DNA of 9,716 bases from CAZPLZ01 sp964587525 (GTDB taxonomy: Bacteria; Oederibacteriota; CAKKQC01). The translations under genes and the position numbers were made by a program. The notes beneath the pieces were generated by a model that saw only the letters and a program-made list of their open reading frames with translations, did not search any database and had not been told where the DNA came from. Position 1 is the stretch's first letter. Each line of letters opens with the position of its first letter. Below, piece after piece: positions 5,507-9,716 of the stretch. The stretch is from NCBI GenBank assembly GCA_964587525.1, contig CAZPLZ010000126.1:1-9716 (forward strand), in the 5' to 3' direction.

Positions 5507-6427
5507 TCAGCGTGGCGCGGAGGCCTTCTCAACTACGGAGGTGATGAACGCGGTCTTGCCGTCGTTGTAGGCGGCCTGGTCCGGGTCAGGACCCAATCTG
5601 GCTAGGAGATCACGCTTGAGGTTCTCGTATTGGTGGGCGACGTCATCATGAGACCGTAAGTAGTCACGGAAGAGAAGATACTTCACCCAGAACTCCTTTC
5701 CGTATTCAGTCATGTGCAGATTGAACCGCCTGGGCTCAGCCTTGCGAATATAGAGCGTTCCGGGAACCGTTTCGATGCCCTTGTGTTCATAGCCAATGGT
5801 TTTGAGTGGCTCTAGAAGCCGTTGCCCCGCATCCGACTTCGGAGCGCCCGCAATACCCAGCATCAGATCGATGATGGGTTTAGCTCCAAGGCCGGGCACC
5901 GCCGTGCTACCGATATGCTCCACGCGGTAGGTCTCGATTCCGAGCATGCCTACGATACTGGCCTTCTCCTCATGGGCCAGCCGTGGCCATGTGGGGTCAG
6001 AATCTACTAAGCGGTAACTGGAGACCGACATACTGGCCAAAATGACCTTACTGATCTGGACATCATCCTTCATATCAACGAGATCGAACCAGCGCATTTC
6101 CTTCAACATCCGTTCACTCGAATTCAGATGCTCCTCCTCTGGATCACTTCCCAAGGCTGGTTCCTGTCGATCCGTAACCAACTCCATTAAGAAACACTTG
6201 CCTATGCTCCCATCGGAAAGATATACGTCCTCAAACAAATAGCGGGACACCTTGGTATCAAGGCCGGTTTCCTCCCGCATTTCCCGGACAGCTGCCTCTT
6301 CAAATGTCTCGTTGGGCATGAGCGCCCCACCGGGAAGAGTCCAGTACGTATCACCGTCTGGCGGCTGATGTCGCACCATTAAGACTCGTCCTGAGTTGAT
6401 GATCGCTCCACAGGCCCGGTGTCTCAT
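5507..6427 (-). CDS. Nudix hydrolase - GrpB (UPF0157) fusion protein
   Basis: A 306-residue two-domain protein. Residues about 1-135 form a Nudix domain with a perfect Nudix box at 34-56: G, five residues, E, seven residues, REMREETGL, preceded by YWTLPGG. Residues about 141-300 form a GrpB/UPF0157 domain, a member of the nucleotidyltransferase-like fold, with HIGSTAVPGLGAKPIIDLM (171-189): the GS pair and a following acidic residue are the family signature. Nudix enzymes cleave nucleoside diphosphates linked to another moiety; GrpB has no settled reaction. The fusion suggests linked nucleotide chemistry, but the substrate is unknown. The ATG at 6427 gives the usual MRHRACGAII Nudix start; GTG 6439 would add four residues; neither has a strong ribosome-binding site. 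It lies 20 bases (or 8) after the broken methyltransferase and ends the same likely transcript. Both domains look intact. Confidence 0.85.
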   Translation of the reverse strand: MRHRACGAIINSGRVLMVRHQPPDGDTYWTLPGGALMPNETFEEAAVREMREETGLDTKVSRYLFEDVYLSDGSIGKCFLMELVTDRQEPALGSDPEEEHLNSSERMLKEMRWFDLVDMKDDVQISKVILASMSVSSYRLVDSDPTWPRLAHEEKASIVGMLGIETYRVEHIGSTAVPGLGAKPIIDLMLGIAGAPKSDAGQRLLEPLKTIGYEHKGIETVPGTLYIRKAEPRRFNLHMTEYGKEFWVKYLLFRDYLRSHDDVAHQYENLKRDLLARLGPDPDQAAYNDGKTAFITSVVEKASAPR

Positions 6428-6447
6428 CCCGATTGGCACAAGAGGTC

Positions 6448-6980
6448 TTACTTCTTCTCGGCGCGCACAATGAGAAACAGGGGAATCTCTTTCCCAGCGC
6501 GCTCTTTCATCCTCTTCTCGGCAAGCGTCCTATGCTTCGTCCGGCGATAGGTGACATCACCGTCATCTGGCCCTGCCTTGGTGACTTTTCTCGCCGCCGG
6601 AATCTCCCGGTAGCCAGTGACGCAGAGTCCGTTCTCAAGGAGCCGAGCTATGTACCAGCCCACCGGTCGATGATACTCCCACTTCCTGAAATGCAGACAC
6701 CCCGGAAAGGGGAGGTTCACCCTCTCCGCCGTTGGTATCAAGTATCTCCAGACGAACCGGCCGAAGTGCCGACGACCTTCGCCCCTTTCGCAGCGAGTAG
6801 GCGGGACAGATAGCCGTTCCCGCAACCGATTTCCAGGATGCGCCTTCCCCTCACGGGTCCCGTCATGTTCAGCACGACAGGATCTATGACGTTCCGCTGA
6901 TACCACATCCCTTGATCCGCAACCTGAACGTCCCAAGCTTTTGCAGCTTTGTCCCATTCGGAACCCACACGCCTACGCAT
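6448..6980 (-). pseudogene. Class I SAM methyltransferase, inactivated by internal deletion and frameshift
   Basis: The first frame (ATG 6980 to TGA about 6738) reads SEWDKAAKAWDVQVADQGMW and RRILEIGCGNGYLSRLLAAK with GAKVVG, the SAM-binding motif I and second strand, then runs into unrelated SAGSSGDT. The second frame picks up near 6770 with FVWRYLIPTAERVNLPFPG, then HRPVGWYIARLLENGL and ends EIPLFLIVRAEKK with TAA at 6450-6448, a normal C-terminus of the same enzyme type. About 75 and 100 recognisable residues remain against roughly 250 expected; the acidic residue after strand 2 and the central motifs are missing. So a central piece has been lost and the frame shifted. The start is coupled to the upstream methyltransferase: nine-base gap, GAGG overlapping that gene's stop. 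A sequencing error alone would not explain the missing middle. Confidence 0.75.
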
Positions 6981-6989
6981 CGAGCGACC

Positions 6990-7817
6990 TCAAGCCCGCC
7001 TGGCCTTGAGAGAGAACATTAGTGGAAGTTTGTCCTCCCAGCCGCTCAGGTGCCAGAAACCACCACGACCCTTCCGCATCGTGCGACGCCGGGTGTACCA
7101 GGTGAGATTACAGTACGCGTACGGAAATTCGTGAAGATACTCGATGGCCAGACCAGCCCTACGCAAAGCGGCCACCACATCGGCCAGGCTATGTTGCCAG
7201 CCATAATGAACATTGTGCCGCGTTCGCGCGTTCGGTACCGCATAGGTGCCCCCTTTCCAGTGGTAGCGGAACACCCCGCGGTGAAAGTACGAGCCCACAA
7301 GCGTCGGGGTCTCACTGCGGCCGGTAAACTCGAGCGTATTGACGAACGGGTGAATCTCCGCGAGGTACAGGAACCCGCTCGGCTTGAGGAACCGCGCGAC
7401 CACCCTCGCCCAGCGCGTCAGGTCAGGCAGCCAACAAAGCACTCCATACGTTGTGATCACCATGTCAAAGTGCGCATTGAGCCTTCGGGGCAACCCGTAC
7501 ACATCCGACTCGATGAACCGCGCCGGGATGCCCGACTTCTGACTCAACACGCGAGCGGCCTCGATCGCCCGCGGAGCATAGTCCACCCCTGTCACAACCG
7601 CTCCCCGCTTCGCCCAGGCAAGCGAATCCAGCCCGATGTGGCACTGAAGGTGAAGCATGGTTTTTCCCCGAACAGGTCCAAGGTCGTCCGGAACGGGGTC
7701 AGCCCATCCATTCTTGCCTGAGAGCAAACGGTCCACCCGATATCGCGCATTGCCGCGGGCGTGGATTACCGCCCGCTCGTCCCACACCGCTCGATTCACG
7801 CGCAGGAAACGATTCAC
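6990..7817 (-). CDS. Class I SAM-dependent methyltransferase
   Basis: A 275-residue methyltransferase, apparently complete. The start, VNRAVWDERAVIHA, is typical of a common stand-alone group of small-molecule methyltransferases. Motif I is MLHLQCHIGLDSLAWAKRGA, here with C-H-I-G in place of the usual G-x-G-x-G, followed by VVTGVDYAPRAIEAA where the Asp should bind the SAM ribose. FDMVITTYGVLCWLPDL is motif IV and FLKPSGFLYLAEIHP the post-motif strand. The C-terminus KLPLMFSLKARRA is the usual final strand. The substrate cannot be told. The GTG at 7817 has GGGAG eight bases upstream and overlaps the stop of a leader frame by GTGA. It is followed after nine bases by the broken methyltransferase. 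Probably first full gene of an operon with that pseudogene and the Nudix-GrpB gene. Confidence 0.87.
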   Translation of the reverse strand: MNRFLRVNRAVWDERAVIHARGNARYRVDRLLSGKNGWADPVPDDLGPVRGKTMLHLQCHIGLDSLAWAKRGAVVTGVDYAPRAIEAARVLSQKSGIPARFIESDVYGLPRRLNAHFDMVITTYGVLCWLPDLTRWARVVARFLKPSGFLYLAEIHPFVNTLEFTGRSETPTLVGSYFHRGVFRYHWKGGTYAVPNARTRHNVHYGWQHSLADVVAALRRAGLAIEYLHEFPYAYCNLTWYTRRRTMRKGRGGFWHLSGWEDKLPLMFSLKARRA

Positions 7818-7900
7818 TTCCCCGGCTCCCGGCGCGCCTTAAGTGAGAACATCACTGGTTGCCGTTCCATGACATTCAGTATAGTCCCGCTCCAGTAGCG
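7814..7900 (-). pseudogene. C-terminal remnant of another methyltransferase, now a short leader frame
   Basis: A 28-codon open stretch after a TGA ends in MERQPVMFSLKARREPGK and a TGA that overlaps the GTG start of the intact methyltransferase. PVMFSLKARR matches that enzyme's own C-terminus, PLMFSLKARRA, with many silent base differences, so it is the tail of an older sister gene whose body is gone. An ATG at 7870 could start an 18-residue peptide from nearly the first base of the predicted transcript. It may now serve to couple translation into the next gene. Confidence 0.6.
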
Positions 7901-7904
7901 TCAA
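7878..7904 (-). promoter_or_regulatory. Sigma70-like promoter for the methyltransferase/Nudix-GrpB unit
   Basis: On the minus strand TTGACG (7904-7899) and TATACT (7883-7878) each match the consensus at five of six positions, but the spacer is only 15 bases, short of the ideal 17. Transcription would start near 7871, one base from the ATG at 7870 of the 18-residue leader frame and about 54 bases before the methyltransferase GTG. Confidence 0.45.
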
Positions 7905-7932
7905 GCTCTTAATTCTCGGTGGGCCCTCGCCC

Positions 7933-7950
7933 AGGGTCCTCCAGGACCCT
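7933..7950. terminator. Perfect inverted repeat, possible terminator
   Basis: AGGGTCCT, two bases, AGGACCCT: a perfect eight-base inverted repeat that can fold with a seven-base GC-rich stem and four-base loop. It stands between the toxin remnant and the methyltransferase promoter, where it could end transcription from the GH2/toxin-remnant side. No T-run follows on the minus strand. Confidence 0.4.
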
Positions 7951-7966
7951 TCAGCGAAGTCCAGGG

Positions 7967-8023
7967 CAAAGAAGACCTACTCTAACTGCCCGGCGGCTCG
8001 CTCCAAATCGCGGCGGTCGACGA
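7967..8023. repeat. Direct repeat copy B (toxin 3' end), partner at 4790-4846
   Basis: Second copy of the 57-base stretch described at 4790-4846, same orientation, 46 of 57 bases identical by eye. With its partner it brackets about 3.1 kb holding the toxin-antitoxin pair, Nudix-GrpB and methyltransferase genes. Confidence 0.6.
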
Positions 8024-8051
8024 TACATTCTATCCGCGAGTTCGGATCACG
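7977..8051 (-). pseudogene. 3' remnant of a second RelE/ParE-type toxin gene
   Basis: The minus strand encodes RDPNSRIECIVDRRD then LERAAGQLE and TAG. Its last 14 residues, VDRRDLERAAGQLE, align with the intact toxin's VNRRDLARAAEQLG at ten positions, and the DNA match goes past the stop. No start codon, no upstream toxin body and no antitoxin are seen before the GH2 gene at 8091. So this is the tail of a lost sister toxin. Confidence 0.6.
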
Positions 8052-8066
8052 TACGCGCCCCGCAGA

Positions 8067-8081
8067 GGTCTCGCGAAGACC
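8067..8081 (-). terminator. Stem-loop after the GH2-like gene
   Basis: GGTCT, five-base loop, AGACC lies ten bases after the stop of the GH2-like gene. It could be part of a transcription end but has a short stem and no T-run, so it is a weak call. Confidence 0.3.
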
Positions 8082-8090
8082 GGTTCCCCC

Positions 8091-9716
8091 CTACCGCGGG
8101 CTGATCAGGAAGGTCTTGGACTCGGCAAACCGGATCGCTCCCCCTTTGTCGGCCGTCAACGCCATCACCAGGCGCTCGCCGGGAAGCTCCGGAACCGTGA
8201 ACGAAAACGCCAACTCCCGATGTTCTCCGAGGCCCACCCGCACCCGACGGCTGAACTTCGCCACCACGCGGTCGCCGACGCTGACCCGTGCGCTGGCGGT
8301 GACCCGCTGGTCCTCGAAGTCATCGTTATAGACGATCAAGGTCCGGCTGGTCCGCGTCCCTGCCTCGAGGGCGGGATACCGCTGATTCATCATGGGATCG
8401 ATGCCGTGGGCGTCGTAGGCCTTATCAAACACGGCGACCGGCGCGAATGAATTCCGCACGTTTCGGGCGGCCGGCGATTCAGGATCCTTCACCGCCCAGA
8501 TCAGCGTGTACGGCCGAATATCGGTGAAATTGCAGTACCGCAATCCCCGGCACCAGGTCCCTTGCCACCATCGGTTGCGATCATCCCAATTCTTTTCCTT
8601 CAGCCAATACCTTCCGTAGTGGGTGATGAACTCGCCGATGCCTGTCGGCTTGTCGGGATGGACCATCCGGCACCACCCGTAAAGGTTGCCCCGAGGCTGC
8701 TCTTCGTATCCTTCCGGGTAGTGCACGTTGACGATCGGCCCGGGCACCTTGTCGCCGTCATAGATAATCGGCCGGGTCGGATCATGACGAGCGATGACCT
8801 CGCCGAGCTGAGTCAACGTCTTCCCGTCGAACTTGTTCTTGTGGTAGTTCGTGCCGCTTTCATTCTCCGCGCTCCAGAACACGATGCTCGGGTGGTTGCG
8901 CCGGTCCTTCACCCAGGGCTCCAGCCAGCGCTTGGCATTCTCCAGATAGGCCGTCTTGTCCAGCTTGTTGTAATCCAGCCAGCTTCCGTAGATGGCGGAC
9001 TCCTCGATGATCAACAGCCCCTTTTCATCCGAGACGTCCAGCACCCAATGCGGGGCAGGCTGCATGTGATGGCGCAGGATTCGGAAGTTTAGCCCGAGCA
9101 TCGTGTCCACCGTGGCCGGCCACGTCTCCGGCGACATAAGGGTATACCGTTCGTCCCGGTAATTCTGCCCGGGGAGATGATCGCTGGTCCCCCAGAGATT
9201 CAGCCGGGTTCCGTTCAGGACATACTGGTTTCCCGCAATCCAGATCTCCCGGAATCCGAACCGCCGTCGCTCTTCATCCACCACATGTCCTTCATCCAGA
9301 ACCCTTGAGCGCAGCACATAGAGATGCGGGTCACCCGGACGCCAAAAGTGTGGGCGGCGCCAGGGCGTCCGAATGGTCACGCGCCGCGAAACGCCCGGTT
9401 CCAGCGTCACCGCAGGGCCGTCGAGGCGCTTGCGAATCTTGCCGATGCGTTTTCCCTCGTTCGCATCCGTGACGTCGGCATTCAGGCGAACAGTCCGGGT
9501 TTTCGCCCCATGATTGACCAGCGTGTACGTCACGGTCAGGGAGCGCTTCCTCACGGAGGTGATGATCTGTGCGTCCTCGATCGACACCATCCCATAGGCC
9601 CTGAGCCAGACGGGATGGATGATGCCCCATCGGCTCCGGTCACCTTTCCACCCCACGGGCCAGACCGGAGGACCATCGGTCCCGCTTTTCGGAAGATGTG
9701 AACCGCCCCGCACGAT
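8091..9716 (-). CDS. Glycoside hydrolase family 2-type protein (N-terminus beyond window)
   Basis: The frame is open to the window edge, so only the last 541 residues are seen. They hold the GH2 layout: an immunoglobulin-like domain (TVTYTLVNHGA ... FWRPGDPHLYVLRSRV), the FGFREIWIAGNQYVLNG link, a TIM barrel with FRILRHHMQPAPHWVLDVSD and GLLIIEESAIYG, and a C-terminal beta-domain. The acid/base glutamate is in HPSIVFWSAENES (N-E near 285-286) and the nucleophile in TGIGEFITHYG (near 362). GH2 enzymes are beta-galactosidases, beta-mannosidases and beta-glucuronidases, usually exported or periplasmic in polysaccharide degraders; which sugar cannot be read. The stop is TAG. Catalytic residues are in place and no frameshift is seen. 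It stands next to the toxin remnant and may belong to a carbohydrate locus further right. Confidence 0.85.
   Translation of the reverse strand: MVRGGSHLPKSGTDGPPVWPVGWKGDRSRWGIIHPVWLRAYGMVSIEDAQIITSVRKRSLTVTYTLVNHGAKTRTVRLNADVTDANEGKRIGKIRKRLDGPAVTLEPGVSRRVTIRTPWRRPHFWRPGDPHLYVLRSRVLDEGHVVDEERRRFGFREIWIAGNQYVLNGTRLNLWGTSDHLPGQNYRDERYTLMSPETWPATVDTMLGLNFRILRHHMQPAPHWVLDVSDEKGLLIIEESAIYGSWLDYNKLDKTAYLENAKRWLEPWVKDRRNHPSIVFWSAENESGTNYHKNKFDGKTLTQLGEVIARHDPTRPIIYDGDKVPGPIVNVHYPEGYEEQPRGNLYGWCRMVHPDKPTGIGEFITHYGRYWLKEKNWDDRNRWWQGTWCRGLRYCNFTDIRPYTLIWAVKDPESPAARNVRNSFAPVAVFDKAYDAHGIDPMMNQRYPALEAGTRTSRTLIVYNDDFEDQRVTASARVSVGDRVVAKFSRRVRVGLGEHRELAFSFTVPELPGERLVMALTADKGGAIRFAESKTFLISPR

Noticed and set aside
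6448..6980. Programmed frameshift producing one methyltransferase from two frames
   Set aside because: A frame change alone would not restore the missing central part with the SAM ribose-binding acid and later motifs; no slippery site was noticed.
7050..7721. 223-codon plus-strand open frame opposite the methyltransferase
   Set aside because: Shadow of a gene with clear SAM-binding motifs; rich in Arg and Pro as expected from antisense reading.
4519..8051. Integron gene-cassette array
   Set aside because: Gene content (toxin-antitoxin, methyltransferase, Nudix) is cassette-like and on one strand, but no attC-type pairs with GTTRRRY cores were found between the genes, and several genes overlap or are coupled.
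8562..9092. 176-codon plus-strand open frame inside the GH2 gene
   Set aside because: Overlaps both GH2 catalytic regions on the other strand; no recognisable motifs.

Overview
This is a GC-rich bacterial chromosomal window in which genes are packed on both strands. No tRNA, rRNA, CRISPR array, transposase or integrase is visible. A PHP/DUF3604-type metallo-protein, a secreted GH99-like (WbsX-type) protein and a GH2-type glycosidase occur together, which suggests a polysaccharide-degrading bacterium of the Planctomycetota/Verrucomicrobiota/Kiritimatiellota kind. That placement is inferred from gene content only and is weak.

Left part (1-2264): a PHP/DUF3604-like gene, cut by the window start, runs rightward and converges with a leftward GH99-like gene. 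The GH99-like gene has a promoter, a strong Shine-Dalgarno and an ATG, but an in-frame TAG at codon 11 separates that start from an otherwise intact signal peptide and catalytic ORF. Middle left (2304-4695): an RhlE-type DEAD-box helicase (TTG start) diverges from the GH99-like gene and converges with a leftward two-gene unit, a 58-residue single-span membrane protein followed by an aldo/keto reductase.

Middle and right (4800-8090) is an accessory, partly decayed block, all on the minus strand. It holds a Phd-type antitoxin and RelE/ParE-type toxin pair with a good operator-like palindrome, a palindromic REP-like element, a Nudix-GrpB fusion, a methyltransferase pseudogene with an internal deletion, an intact class I methyltransferase, the C-terminal tail of a further methyltransferase, and the 3' end of a second RelE/ParE-type toxin. 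The two toxin 3' ends lie in the same orientation at either end of this block. The methyltransferase genes are tightly spaced and share one recognisable promoter, so they probably form an operon running into the Nudix-GrpB gene.

Right end (8091-9716): a GH2-family glycoside hydrolase with both catalytic glutamates, its N-terminus beyond the window. No stretch over 300 bases is free of gene or gene-remnant sequence. The largest gaps are 7818-8090 (promoter, hairpin, two remnants), 2160-2369 (divergent promoter region and interrupted leader) and 5335-5506 (toxin-antitoxin control region and palindrome).
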